From NCBI RefSeq assembly GCF_002754245.1, contig NZ_PEEX01000001.1, positions 4,878,001 through 4,942,000 of the forward strand: a stretch of DNA of 64,000 nt, written 5' to 3'. Both the position numbers and the translations under genes were made by a program. Positions 1-9,268 of the stretch are shown in pieces (positions within the stretch are counted from its first letter, which is position 1; each line of letters opens with the position of its first letter). This DNA comes from Chryseobacterium sp. 52 (lineage in GTDB: Bacteria > Bacteroidota > Bacteroidia > Flavobacteriales > Weeksellaceae). The notes below the pieces were generated by a model. That model saw nothing but the letters and a program-made list of their open reading frames with translations, ran no database searches and had not been told where the DNA came from.

Positions 1-606
1 TGGGAAAGTTGATTTATCAATAAATCCCGCCGTTATACCAGAAGTTAAGGTAACGCCCCAGCTACCATCATTGGTTCCTCTACCACTTTTAGTAACAATC
101 AATATTACTCCATCACTACCTCTTTCTCCATACAATGCAGATGCTGCCGCACCTTTCAACACGTTAATTGATTCAATATCTTCTTGATTGATATCCGACA
201 AGAAATTCCCATAATCAAAAATAGATCCTGCAACTGTATTATTATTGACCGGCGATCCATCTATAACAATAAGTGGTGAACCTCCTGACAAAGATTTATA
301 TCCTCTAATCAGAAGATTTGCAGAACCACCAAAGTTATTATTGGTGTTTACCTGTAAACCCGCCACTTTACCAGAAAGAAGTGATGCTACATTCCCCGTA
401 TTGGTTGTTCCACCGGTTAACTCTGCAGCTTTTACTTCTTCAGAAGCATATCCCAAAGATTTTTTCTCTCTTTTGATTCCGAGAGCGGTTACCACCACCC
501 CCTCAATTTCTTTTGTTTTGATAGTATCGTTCTTCTGCTGGGCATGAGCAACAACAATAGACGAAGACAATACCAAAACAAGCAGACTTGCTGTTAGTTT
601 CTTCAT
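1..606 (-). CDS. SusC/RagA-type TonB-linked outer membrane protein, N-terminal part (cut by window edge)
   Basis: This is the first 202 codons of a SusC/RagA family receptor that imports nutrients across the outer membrane with TonB energy. I read it on the minus strand from the ATG at 606. It has a signal peptide ending near AHAQ, a short TonB-box-like stretch (VVVTALGIKR) and a plug domain with the family motifs LLSGKVAGLQV, IRGYKSLSGG, PLIVIDGSP and ALYGERGSDGVI. No carboxypeptidase-like N-terminal domain precedes the plug. The barrel lies outside the window. It is a paralogue of the SusC at 2694-5753. The SusD-like gene at 1022-2680 lies upstream of it in the same direction, behind a terminator, so it is probably a separate unit. 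Confidence 0.93.
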   Translation of the reverse strand, partial: MKKLTASLLVLVLSSSIVVAHAQQKNDTIKTKEIEGVVVTALGIKREKKSLGYASEEVKAAELTGGTTNTGNVASLLSGKVAGLQVNTNNNFGGSANLLIRGYKSLSGGSPLIVIDGSPVNNNTVAGSIFDYGNFLSDINQEDIESINVLKGAAASALYGERGSDGVILIVTKSGRGTNDGSWGVTLTSGITAGFIDKSTFP

Positions 607-970
607 ATCAAATTTTAATTTTGTGACTGTACAAATTTGTAAAACTTTATTAAAATCACAAAACAAAATCATAAAAAAATATTAATTATTCATTATTTTT
701 CAAAATAAACACACTTAAAACTATTAAAAACAGTTAAAAGCAATGTATTTAACAAAAACAAAACATTTTAGTAATATTTTTTTTCAAGAAAACACAACTG
801 ATTTTAATTGATAATTTCTATATGAAATATTCATAAAAAAATACAATAACTCACTGATAATCAAAATAATTAATCACTTATTTATGATAAAAAAAGCCTT
901 TTCTTTAAAATAATACAATGCTATGCATATATTATTTTCAGCCTTAAAAACCGAGAACAAGCTCCTATAA
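607..970. other. AT-rich intergenic region upstream of the truncated SusC
   Basis: About 360 bases between the SusC start and the SusD terminator contain no credible gene. The half nearest the SusC start probably holds its promoter and leader; around 620-650 there is an AAATTTG stretch on the minus strand that could be a -7 box. I see no strong repeat or operator. Confidence 0.5.
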
Positions 971-994
971 ATAAAAAAACCGCCCTAAGGCGGT
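971..994 (-). terminator. Rho-independent terminator of the SusC/SusD pair
   Basis: A perfect 6-bp stem (ACCGCC / GGCGGT, loop of four) at 979-994 is followed on the minus strand by a run of T (972-978). It lies 28 bases past the SusD-like stop. Confidence 0.9.
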
Positions 995-1021
995 AAATAA
1001 ATATATTAAAAAATTTGTCAA

Positions 1022-2680
1022 TTAATTTTGATTCCAGAAAGGAGTCGTAGCGTTTTTAGTAAACATCTGATCAGCTGTTACATTAGGTACATTAGCAGAG
1101 TTTGCTGTATACTCAGAAACAGGGTAGAATAATCTGTACGGTCTGTTTGGTCTTGTGCTTGTTGTAGCAAGCGGAGTTACAGGGAATCCGGTTCTATTAT
1201 ATTCTATATACATTTCTGCAGGGTTCACATTGGTTAATGCCAGCCATTTCTGAGTCATGATTGCCTCAAGTTTTTGAGTGTTACTTCCTGTCCATCCTAA
1301 ACCAGGTCTGGTTGAAACTGAAGTTACATAAGCCTGCATAACTTGAGTAGGAGTAAGACTTCCTGAAGCAGGAACTCCCAACCAAATTCCAGATGCTACA
1401 ATAGCCTGCTGGAAATTAGTATCCCCTCCGGAGAATAAAGATGGGTATCTAAGAGCAGCCTCTGACTGTAAAAATTTACTTTCAGCTAAAGACATGATCA
1501 CTCCTCCTCTTGTATTACCAGCAGCAACAAGCTCAGCCACAGTAGCTACAGCCGTAGAACCAGCAAAATTACCAGTTCCCAGCGCAGAAAGAGTTTTATT
1601 ATCTGTAGGAGCTCCAGGATCTCCTGAATTAGCTCCTTGTCTGATTCCTTTAACCTGTGCAACACCTTGATAAGTAACAGACGAGAATAATCTAAACCTT
1701 CTTGGATCTGTTATTCCATTAAACTTTGTATAATATGTCTCTGTACCGCCCATAAGGTTCCCGTTCAGACAATTGGCAATATGCTCAGAAGCCGTAGTAC
1801 GTTGAAAAATTTGAGTACTAGAACCTGTAGCTGTAGCTCTGTAAGAACTTACAAAAGGATTCATTCTATCATTATTTGCAGAAGAATATCCTGGGTTAAT
1901 AAGCACTTCCTGGTTAATAAAAGTTTCTCCAGAAAGAGTCGCCAGTTTCTGATCTCTATAGGTAGCCATATCCCCTGTGACATTAGACATTCTCAGAAGC
2001 ATTCTCAGTTTAACTGTATTTGAGAAAGCTCTCCAGCTAGCCATAGCTCCCTTAAAAATAGGATCTGTAGATGCAGCTATTGCATTTGGGTTTTCTGCAT
2101 CTATTATAGCATTGGCAGTTTCCAATTCACCTATTAATGCCTTATAAATTTCTTTATCGTCATCATATTTAGGTGTTGTATTAGCAGAACGAAGAAAAGC
2201 TTCTTTGTAAGGAGCATCTCCATATAAATCTACAATATACTGCAGATAAAACGCTTTCATAATCTTAGCAATAGCTACATAATTATCTTGAGAATGGTCT
2301 GCATTGTTATAATCTTCTATCAGTTTGAAATTGGCAGTGTATAAATAAATTCTATCCCAAATTCCTGTATAGAAAGTATTGTTTACTCCTGACAAAGTAT
2401 ATTCCGCCCCATATACTCCTCCAAAATTATGCACATTGGTTGCCCAGCTGTTCATCATTACATTTCCGAATGTCATCATTGATGTTGGACCTGTAACCTG
2501 GCTTCCCTGAGTTCTATATAATTCATTAAGTGCACCGGGAAGTACCTGAGCAGGCGTCACATTTTCAATATGTCCGGCATTTGGACTTTCATTAATGTCC
2601 AAATAATCATTACATGATAAAACACTTAAACTTAGAGCCGCTAAAGGCAATATTAATTTTATTTTATTTAATTTTTTCAT
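1022..2680 (-). CDS. SusD/RagB-type nutrient-binding outer membrane lipoprotein
   Basis: A 552-residue surface lipoprotein that would form the lid over its SusC partner and bind the substrate. A lipoprotein signal peptide ends in the lipobox LSC at about residue 23. The following NDYLDINESPNAG and VTPAQVLPGAL segments are typical of the SusD-like_2 group. The region around residues 60-260 is helical and consistent with the TPR-like SusD core. It lies 13 bases downstream of the SusC at 2694-5753 and shares its direction, so the two form one operon ended by the hairpin at 979-994. Substrate cannot be deduced: no glycoside hydrolase or peptidase gene adjoins it, and members of this group often handle peptides or unknown ligands. 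Confidence 0.92.
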   Translation of the reverse strand: MKKLNKIKLILPLAALSLSVLSCNDYLDINESPNAGHIENVTPAQVLPGALNELYRTQGSQVTGPTSMMTFGNVMMNSWATNVHNFGGVYGAEYTLSGVNNTFYTGIWDRIYLYTANFKLIEDYNNADHSQDNYVAIAKIMKAFYLQYIVDLYGDAPYKEAFLRSANTTPKYDDDKEIYKALIGELETANAIIDAENPNAIAASTDPIFKGAMASWRAFSNTVKLRMLLRMSNVTGDMATYRDQKLATLSGETFINQEVLINPGYSSANNDRMNPFVSSYRATATGSSTQIFQRTTASEHIANCLNGNLMGGTETYYTKFNGITDPRRFRLFSSVTYQGVAQVKGIRQGANSGDPGAPTDNKTLSALGTGNFAGSTAVATVAELVAAGNTRGGVIMSLAESKFLQSEAALRYPSLFSGGDTNFQQAIVASGIWLGVPASGSLTPTQVMQAYVTSVSTRPGLGWTGSNTQKLEAIMTQKWLALTNVNPAEMYIEYNRTGFPVTPLATTSTRPNRPYRLFYPVSEYTANSANVPNVTADQMFTKNATTPFWNQN

Positions 2681-2693
2681 TTCTTTAATTTAC

Positions 2694-5600
2694 TTAAAAT
2701 GTGGCACTCATATTAAAACCAAACGTTCTGAAAGTAGGATATTGCCCTGTGAATGCAATACCATTAGCATTTACACCACCAACACCTAAAGCCTGTCCTG
2801 GTCTTTGATTTACCCCACCACTATTACTTGATGTCTCAGGATCAGCAAAATTTCTGTTGCTTTTTGCATACCATGCGAAAGGGTTTCTCGCATATACTCC
2901 AAACGTAAGACTATTAATAAAAGTTGATGATAAAACTGCTTTCGGCAATGTATAGCTCAATGCAATTTCTCTAATTTTGAAAGCTGATCCATCAATAACA
3001 AATTCTTCCCCTACTGCATTAAAAAGACCGTTTGTTGAGAAGTAGTTTGCAGCAGCAGCATAAGTCCCATCACCCCCTACAGGTATATCATTTACAACAT
3101 ATACAGGATTAGATGCGGTTCCTACATTTTTTACAGAGTTTGGAACTATATATCCCTGGCTTCTGTCAAAATCAGCAGTTTTTTCCAAACCTCCTGTAAA
3201 TGCAAGTTGATTTTTTGTCATTGCCACAAAGCTGTTTCCTGTTCTGTAATCCGCTGTTCCGGAAAGCCTAAAACCTTTGAAACGGATAGAAGTACTAAAT
3301 CCTAAAATATAATCTGGATTTACCTTCCCCAATACTTCAAAACCAGAAGTTGCTAAAGGCATCCCATCTGCACCAACAATAATTCTACCTTGATCATCTC
3401 TTTGGTATTTGGTTCCTTTGATTAATGGATACTGTTCTCCTTTTTTAACATAAATCCCAACTCCAGGAGTAGCATACGCCAATAAAGCAATATCATCTAC
3501 CCCACCTTTCAGTTCTGTAACTTCTGAAGTATAGGTACTGTAAGATGCTCTTAAGTTCCATTCAAAATCCTGAGTCTTTATTGGAGTAAGTCCCAGATCC
3601 AATTCATATCCTTTATTATAAGCATCTCCGATATTATCTCTTAATGTTGAAGTTCCGGAAGCGTTTGAAGTAGAAATATTAGTAATCAAATCTGATACAT
3701 CTGATCTGAAAACTGCCCCTTCGAAAGTAATTCTATCATTTAAAAATCCTAATTGTACTGATGCTTCCTTAGTACTAGTAAATTCCGGTTTGATATTCGG
3801 GTTAGTAGGGTTTCTGTTAATAAGAAAAGATGCATTAGTCATAGGAAACCCTGAAGGGATAAGCCCTGTTACCTCATCAGTTGCATAGGCTGCAATAGCA
3901 TTTGTACTTCCTACTTTCGTATATGAAGCTGTTACTTTAGCATAATTCATAAATCCACCTTTCAAGCTTTCAAAGGCTTTTGTAGGTACAAATGAAACTC
4001 CCACAGAATAATATGGGTAAGATTTAATCTTAAGATCATCAGTATAAGTAGGGCGTGTAGCTCCTACAGAACTTTTCTCAATTCTAAATGTTGAATTCAG
4101 GAATAAATAATCTTTGAATGACAAATCTAAATTGGCAAAACCTGCCATACTTCTTATACGCGTCTGTGTATTCTGCAAATCAGAAGCAGGTGATGCATTT
4201 CCAACATTATTAATATGATAGAAACCAGGAATCTGAAGATTAATTCCCCCTACCGTAGAAACAGTAAATGAATCATCTCTTATGTTATTTCCTATGTTTA
4301 ATTTCATTCCTAAATCATCAGTAAGCTGATAATTGAAATTTAACATTAAATCTCCATAATAATTAAATCTTCTACTAACACTCTTAAAATAGTTAGATTC
4401 AATATTGGTATGCCCAAAGTCTAGGAATGACATTCCATCATAACTAGTTCCACTGTTAGCGAATTCTTTCCCGAACTTCCAGCCATTATTATAACTTTCT
4501 CCAAGTCCTGAAACACTTAAAACATTTCCTAAATAGGAGATATTAATGTGATCGTTAATAGTATATTCTGCATTTAATATTCCACTGAATGTAGTACTCT
4601 TATTATTATATCTTGCATTCTGTACGGTCCAATAAGGGTTATCAGCAAAAGTAGAAAAATAATGTTCCAGATTAGGTGCAGAAAAATCTTTTACATTAAT
4701 ATGGGAAGGAGTCTGCAGTAAGTCGTCATATAGATTCGAATCCGTTTCAGAAGTCTGCTGATCTACCATATTAAAAGTCCCATCTACTCTGAAGTTTCCT
4801 AACTTTTTACCTGCTTTAAATAAAAGGTTATTTCTTGTTAATCTATCTCTGTCAACCACGAAATCATTCTGAGTCCTGTTGATTGAGAAAAATGCATAAG
4901 AATCACTACCTCCTACATTCATAGACAAACCGTTCTGGTATAAAAATCCTGTCTTAAAGAAGTCTTTGATATTATCTTTTCGAGGAGAATATTTACCCAT
5001 AACAAATTGTCCATTTGCATCAGGTGTACCAATGATTACATTCTGACCTCCAATAGCAGGATCAGAATACAATGGTCCCCAAGAGGTATTTTCATAAGGT
5101 ACCCAAGTAGTACCACCTATCTCTCCCAATCCAGGTTCAAATGTAGAATCAGGATACCCCGCTCCATATTTTTGCTGAATAATAGGAAGTTTGTATACAA
5201 AAGAGGCATCTATACCTGCTGAAAGCGTAAACTGTATTTTTTCAGATTTCGATCCTTTTCTGGTTGTCACAATAATAACACCATTTGATCCTCTTTCTCC
5301 GTATAGTGCAGATCCCTGCTGGCCTTTAAATACATTGACACTTTCAATAACCTCCGGAGGTAGCTGCTGAAAAATAGCTGCCGTAGAAGGTGCTCCGTCA
5401 ATAACTATTAAAGCTCCATTATCCCCTGTTAAAGATCTTTGTCCTCTTAAGTTAATTGTTGCTTGCGCGTTTACGGAACTGTTTGGTACATTGATTTGCA
5501 AACCAGAAACTTTTCCGGTTAATGCCTGTACAGCATTGGGGTTACCCGCTTTAGTTAATTCTTCTGTTTTTACAATCGCAGTGCTTCCAGTAAGAGCGTC

Positions 5601-5753
5601 AGCTTTCTTCTTGATTCCCAATGCTCCTGTAACAACGATTTCTCCAATATTCTGAGTTTTAATTGTATCCCTATTCTTTCTCTCCTGGGCATTTGCAACT
5701 AGAAAAGACGAAGATAGTACTACAAACAAAACACTTGTTGTTAATTTCTTCAT
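2694..5753 (-). CDS. SusC/RagA-type TonB-linked outer membrane receptor
   Basis: A full-length 1019-residue SusC/RagA protein, the transporter of a SusCD pair with the lipoprotein at 1022-2680. It has a signal peptide (to ANAQ, about residue 22), a TonB-box-like region near residue 38 (IGEIVVTGALG), and a plug with ALTGKVSGLQI, NLRGQRSL, ALIVIDGAPS and LYGERGSNGVIIVTT. A 22-strand-type barrel follows and ends in an aromatic-rich strand with terminal Phe (FGFNMSATF). As in the fragment at 1-606, the usual N-terminal CarbopepD_reg domain is missing. Its start region nearly matches that fragment (MKKLT...), showing a recent paralogous pair. Confidence 0.94.
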   Translation of the reverse strand: MKKLTTSVLFVVLSSSFLVANAQERKNRDTIKTQNIGEIVVTGALGIKKKADALTGSTAIVKTEELTKAGNPNAVQALTGKVSGLQINVPNSSVNAQATINLRGQRSLTGDNGALIVIDGAPSTAAIFQQLPPEVIESVNVFKGQQGSALYGERGSNGVIIVTTRKGSKSEKIQFTLSAGIDASFVYKLPIIQQKYGAGYPDSTFEPGLGEIGGTTWVPYENTSWGPLYSDPAIGGQNVIIGTPDANGQFVMGKYSPRKDNIKDFFKTGFLYQNGLSMNVGGSDSYAFFSINRTQNDFVVDRDRLTRNNLLFKAGKKLGNFRVDGTFNMVDQQTSETDSNLYDDLLQTPSHINVKDFSAPNLEHYFSTFADNPYWTVQNARYNNKSTTFSGILNAEYTINDHINISYLGNVLSVSGLGESYNNGWKFGKEFANSGTSYDGMSFLDFGHTNIESNYFKSVSRRFNYYGDLMLNFNYQLTDDLGMKLNIGNNIRDDSFTVSTVGGINLQIPGFYHINNVGNASPASDLQNTQTRIRSMAGFANLDLSFKDYLFLNSTFRIEKSSVGATRPTYTDDLKIKSYPYYSVGVSFVPTKAFESLKGGFMNYAKVTASYTKVGSTNAIAAYATDEVTGLIPSGFPMTNASFLINRNPTNPNIKPEFTSTKEASVQLGFLNDRITFEGAVFRSDVSDLITNISTSNASGTSTLRDNIGDAYNKGYELDLGLTPIKTQDFEWNLRASYSTYTSEVTELKGGVDDIALLAYATPGVGIYVKKGEQYPLIKGTKYQRDDQGRIIVGADGMPLATSGFEVLGKVNPDYILGFSTSIRFKGFRLSGTADYRTGNSFVAMTKNQLAFTGGLEKTADFDRSQGYIVPNSVKNVGTASNPVYVVNDIPVGGDGTYAAAANYFSTNGLFNAVGEEFVIDGSAFKIREIALSYTLPKAVLSSTFINSLTFGVYARNPFAWYAKSNRNFADPETSSNSGGVNQRPGQALGVGGVNANGIAFTGQYPTFRTFGFNMSATF

Positions 5754-6070
5754 ATTTAAATTGATTATTTTTTTTTATTGATTGCAAATATGTGAAACTT
5801 TCTTAAAATCACCAAACATTTCGTTAAAAATAATTAATTTAACAAATAACGTAACACAAAGAAACACAATACATAAAAATATTTCAACAAAATACCAACA
5901 TCATTCAAAAGCATACAAAAACAACCCAGTTAAAAGCAATACAATCATTGCCTCAAATAGAAGCAATATATTTATCAATATCATAATATATATAAAAAAA
6001 ATACATAATACGTTAAAATGTAATTTTCACTAATTTTACACCTCATTTATGAAATTATATAAATAACTAT
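5754..6070. other. Divergent intergenic region between SusC and rnhB
   Basis: About 317 AT-rich bases carry the promoters of the SusCD operon (minus) and rnhB (plus). On the minus strand CATATTTG near 5786-5793 resembles a Bacteroidota -7 box with one mismatch. There are no repeats or genes that I can support. Confidence 0.45.
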
Positions 6071-6655
6071 ATGGATTTATTACAAAAATGGACAGACCTT
6101 TACATTGAGGCCGGATGTGATGAAGTAGGAAGAGGATGCCTAAGCGGGCCTGTGGTTGCAGCAGCTGTTATATTGGATGATAGTTTTCAACAAAATTTAG
6201 TGAATGATTCCAAAAAACTGACATTCAAAACGAGGATGGAGCTGGACAGCTATATTAAGGACAATGTAAAAAGCTATGCTATTGCAGAACTGCCACCCGC
6301 ATTCATTGATGAGCATAATATTCTTAATGCCAGTATTCATGCCATGCACCGTGCTTTAGATCAGCTCACCATAAGACCAGAACTTATCTTAGTAGACGGA
6401 AATAAATTCCATCCTTATAATTATATTCCCCATCAGTGTATTATTAAAGGAGATTCAAAAGTTCTGTCTATTGCAGCAGCTTCAATTCTTGCCAAAAACT
6501 ACAGGGACAAATTAATGATAGAACTTCATGAGGAACATCCGGAATATAGCTGGAATACCAACTTTGGATATGCAACGAAAGCCCATCAGCAAGCCTTGAT
6601 AAAATATGGTCCCACACAACATCACAGACAGTCATTCAGACTGAAATATGATTAA
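6071..6655 (+). CDS. rnhB: Ribonuclease HII
   Basis: A 194-residue type 2 RNase H that cuts RNA in RNA-DNA hybrids and removes single ribonucleotides from DNA. The N-terminal active-site motif CDEVGRGCLSGPVVAAAV (residues about 17-34) supplies Asp and Glu ligands for the catalytic metals. The second Asp lies in LVDGNK (about residue 109), and KGDSKVLSIAAASILAK follows at about 126-142. Length is normal for the family. It stands alone, with the terminator at 6695-6725 just downstream. Confidence 0.97.
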   Translation: MDLLQKWTDLYIEAGCDEVGRGCLSGPVVAAAVILDDSFQQNLVNDSKKLTFKTRMELDSYIKDNVKSYAIAELPPAFIDEHNILNASIHAMHRALDQLTIRPELILVDGNKFHPYNYIPHQCIIKGDSKVLSIAAASILAKNYRDKLMIELHEEHPEYSWNTNFGYATKAHQQALIKYGPTQHHRQSFRLKYD

Positions 6656-6694
6656 AGGATTTTTATACCTTATTAAAGAATTCAATATAAAATA

Positions 6695-6725
6695 AAAGAG
6701 AAGCAGATTACTACTTCTCTTTTTC
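6695..6725. terminator. Hairpin terminator after rnhB, homologous to the yidC terminator
   Basis: The stem AGAGAAGCAG / CTACTTCTCT is followed by T-rich sequence. The hairpin is nearly identical to the one at 7240-7272 and is best seen as the former yidC terminator, displaced together with the yidC 3' remnant next to it. Confidence 0.85.
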
Positions 6726-6734
6726 TTTTAAGAG

Positions 6735-6960
6735 GTTATTATTTTATTTCTTTTCTTTCTGTGAAAATGATGCCTATTCTCTGGAGTCATTAATATACAT
6801 AATGATCATACAACCTAATACGAAAAACACTTAAATGATTCTCCTAAAAAGGAATTTTAAAAGGAAGCCTGATCAAATTACCATAAGCGATCTAATCTTT
6901 TACAAACCAGAATTCTTTACTTCTCTGATCACTAAAGTTCGGAAGGGAAACAAATAGAGG
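6735..6960 (-). pseudogene. Decayed copy of the 3' end of yidC
   Basis: Read beside the real yidC, 6735-6770 aligns with the last codons of yidC (7285-7325). After an internal loss of roughly 270 bases, 6768-6960 aligns with about 7598-7795, at roughly 80% identity by eye. Shared blocks include AACACTTAAATGAT and GGAATTTTAAAAGGAAG. The copy has indels and no open frame, so it makes no protein. It lies beyond the peptide gene at 7092-7226 in the orientation expected for an original yidC 3' end that was displaced when that gene was inserted. Confidence 0.88.
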
Positions 6961-7017
6961 TACAGAGAATGTATGTAATAAAATTCAAATAAAAACATCA
7001 GTAATAGATATTTTATC

Positions 7018-7025
7018 TATATTTG
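7018..7025 (+). promoter_or_regulatory. -7 promoter box upstream of the leader peptide gene
   Basis: TATATTTG is a perfect match to the Bacteroidota -7 consensus TAnnTTTG, 66 bases before the ATG at 7092. The upstream -33 element is not clear. Confidence 0.6.
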
Positions 7026-7091
7026 AATTACAAATCTCATGTAGTTTCTTTAAATTTCAAGGGAATTATAAAACAATCAAAATATTAAAAC

Positions 7092-7226
7092 ATGAAAAAC
7101 ATTACAAAAATCAAAAATGCTAAATTAATCAGCAAAAATCAGTTAAAGCAAATTATGGGCGGACAAATCTGTCCTTGCGGCACTCCATGTCCTCACATGA
7201 ATCAACCCGTTCCCAAACCTTGTTAA
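7092..7226 (+). CDS. Double-glycine leader peptide (bacteriocin-like or signalling peptide)
   Basis: A 44-residue open frame. The N-terminal part (MKNITKIKNAKLISKNQLKQ) reads as a leader and ends in IMGG, the double-glycine cleavage signal recognised by C39-type peptidase ABC transporters. The mature part would be about 20 residues, rich in Cys, Pro and Gly (QICPCGTPCPHMNQPVPKPC, four Cys). Such orphan GG-leader peptides are common in Chryseobacterium; their mature function is mostly unknown. No transporter or modifying enzyme is nearby. It has its own -7 box (7018-7025) and terminator (7240-7272) and is wedged between yidC and a displaced yidC 3' remnant, which suggests it was acquired. Confidence 0.8.
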   Translation: MKNITKIKNAKLISKNQLKQIMGGQICPCGTPCPHMNQPVPKPC

Positions 7227-7239
7227 TAAAAAAAACAAA

Positions 7240-7272
7240 AAAGAGAAGCAGGTTACTGCTTCTCTTTTTTTA
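7240..7272. terminator. Bidirectional terminator between peptide gene and yidC
   Basis: The stem AGAGAAGCAG / CTGCTTCTCT carries an A-run on the left and a T-run on the right, so it can serve the peptide gene (plus) and yidC (minus). It is duplicated at 6695-6725. Confidence 0.9.
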
Positions 7273-7291
7273 TACTCAATAAATTGTTATT

Positions 7292-9088
7292 CTATTTCTT
7301 TTTCTTCTGCTGCTCCTGTGTTTTCTGTTGGTCCTGAGCTTTCTCCATCATCTCTCTCATTTTCTTCTGGAATTTACCTTCAGATTTTGGTTTCTCCTTA
7401 TTCGCCTGGATCTGTGCATGAATTTTCTTTTCATCCAGTATCACGTATTTAATAACCAGGATAATCAAAATGTTGATCGCATTGGATACAAAATAATACC
7501 AGGAAAGACCTGATGCAGATGTATTCAGAAAGAACAGGAATGTGATCGGGAAAATATACATTAACACTTTCATGTTTGGCATTCCTTCCTGTTGAGGCTG
7601 CTGCATATTTCCTGAAGTCATTACTGTATAAATCAAAATCACGATTGTACACGCTAATGCAAAAACACTTAAATGATCTCCTAAGAATGGAATTTTAAAA
7701 GGAAGTTTGATCAAATCATCGTAAGCTGTTAAATCCTTTGCAAACCAGAATCCTTTTCCTCTAAGATCAATAAAGTTCGGGAAGAAACGGAATAATGCAT
7801 AGAAGATCGGGATTTGAACCAATGCCGGAAGACATCCTGCCATCTGGTTTACCCCAGCCTTTCGATAGATTTCCATGGTAGCCTGCTGCTTCTTCATCGG
7901 ATCAGCATCTTTGAATTTAGCATTGGCTTCATCAATCTCAGGGCGAATCACTTTCATCATCGCACTCAGCTTATGTTGCTTGTACATAATTGGCGATAGG
8001 ATCAACTTTACAATGATGGTCATTAAGAAAATGACCCAACCTGCTGTAAGTCCCCATTCAGAAATAATATTATACATTGGCATAAAGAACCCACGGTTCA
8101 TCCATCCAATGAAAGACCATCCTAATGGTAGAATTTCGTCAAAGTTTTTATCGTATGATTTTAAAAGAGGTAAATCAAGCGGCATAAAATACCAGGTAAA
8201 ATCCTGATTCAGCTCGCTTCCTGTCATTTGTACGAATCCTTCAAAATTAAGTTTCTTCAGATACTCACCTTCTTCAATAGCCTCCTGGTTTCCTTTACTG
8301 TTTGTAAAACCATTTTTAGCTTCAATTACAGAAGAGAAAAACTGTTGTTTTACACCAATCCAGTTAAGGGTTTCTTTTTCCTCCTCCATTGTCGTTCTTC
8401 CGTCATAATCATAATCTTTATAATTATTGAAAGCATACGAGAATTCTGAGTGAGATTGTTCCTGTGCTCTACCCTTTTCTAAGTTTCTTACACTGTAATC
8501 CCAGATGAAGTCTGCTTTGTTATCAGAAGTAACATTTGCAAGTCCTTTTGTTCTTACTTTAAAATCAAGTGTATATTTTGGAAGTAATGTATAGATAAAC
8601 TGAATAACAGCTCCATTGTAATCTGCCGTCATTGTTACAGCATTTCCGTTAACAGCTGGTGTAAAAACTAAGTCCTTAGTATTGATTACTTTTCCTGTTT
8701 TATCTTTAAACTGAAAACCATAGTTCGAGTTTTTCTTGTCAATCAGATAAAGAGGAAGATCTGCATTATCTGTTTTATGATCATATGCTTTATATTCCGA
8801 AAGCTGTACTTTAGAAACCTGTCCTCCTAAACTTGAGAATTCAACATTCAGTTCTTTGTTAGCCACACGAGCTGTCTGAATTGCGCTAGGAGTTACATTT
8901 GGATTGATATTGCTTGCCTGAGTCTGTTTTACAGCATTTTTCACCTGCTCGACTTTCTGTTCCTGAGCTTTTAACTGCTCTTCTTTCGACTGCTTGTTCT
9001 GGAAATAGAACATGAATCCGAAAAGAACCAAACATAAAACCGCAAAACTGATCATTTGACTTTTATCGATTCCTTTGTTTTCTTGCAT
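7292..9088 (-). CDS. yidC: Membrane protein insertase YidC
   Basis: A 598-residue YidC/Oxa1 insertase that helps membrane proteins enter and fold in the inner membrane, with or without SecYEG. It has an N-terminal membrane segment (about residues 12-28), a large periplasmic P1 domain (about 60-340), and a C-terminal Oxa1 domain with five predicted membrane helices (about 350-555), including AGCLPALVQIPIFYALFRFF. A basic, coiled tail ends in QQKKKK. It lies just downstream of pyrG in the same direction. A decayed copy of its last third lies at 6735-6960. Confidence 0.97.
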   Translation of the reverse strand: MQENKGIDKSQMISFAVLCLVLFGFMFYFQNKQSKEEQLKAQEQKVEQVKNAVKQTQASNINPNVTPSAIQTARVANKELNVEFSSLGGQVSKVQLSEYKAYDHKTDNADLPLYLIDKKNSNYGFQFKDKTGKVINTKDLVFTPAVNGNAVTMTADYNGAVIQFIYTLLPKYTLDFKVRTKGLANVTSDNKADFIWDYSVRNLEKGRAQEQSHSEFSYAFNNYKDYDYDGRTTMEEEKETLNWIGVKQQFFSSVIEAKNGFTNSKGNQEAIEEGEYLKKLNFEGFVQMTGSELNQDFTWYFMPLDLPLLKSYDKNFDEILPLGWSFIGWMNRGFFMPMYNIISEWGLTAGWVIFLMTIIVKLILSPIMYKQHKLSAMMKVIRPEIDEANAKFKDADPMKKQQATMEIYRKAGVNQMAGCLPALVQIPIFYALFRFFPNFIDLRGKGFWFAKDLTAYDDLIKLPFKIPFLGDHLSVFALACTIVILIYTVMTSGNMQQPQQEGMPNMKVLMYIFPITFLFFLNTSASGLSWYYFVSNAINILIILVIKYVILDEKKIHAQIQANKEKPKSEGKFQKKMREMMEKAQDQQKTQEQQKKKK

Positions 9089-9206
9089 TTTATTTTTATA
9101 TTAAAATTTTAAATTTAATCAAAGTATCACAATATGCTACTTTTTGAGCTGACAAAAATACTGTTTTTTTATCAAAACTCTATGCATTACTGTGTTACTA
9201 TATAAT

Positions 9207-9238
9207 AAACTCAAGCTGAGAATAATCAGCCTGAGTTT
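9207..9238 (-). terminator. Hairpin terminator between pyrG and yidC
   Basis: A long stem, AAACTCAAGCTGA paired with TCAGCCTGAGTTT around a short loop, is followed on the minus strand by TTATTATAT. It separates pyrG from yidC. Confidence 0.75.
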
Positions 9239-9268
9239 ATGATAAGACGTTTATGGTATATTATTACC

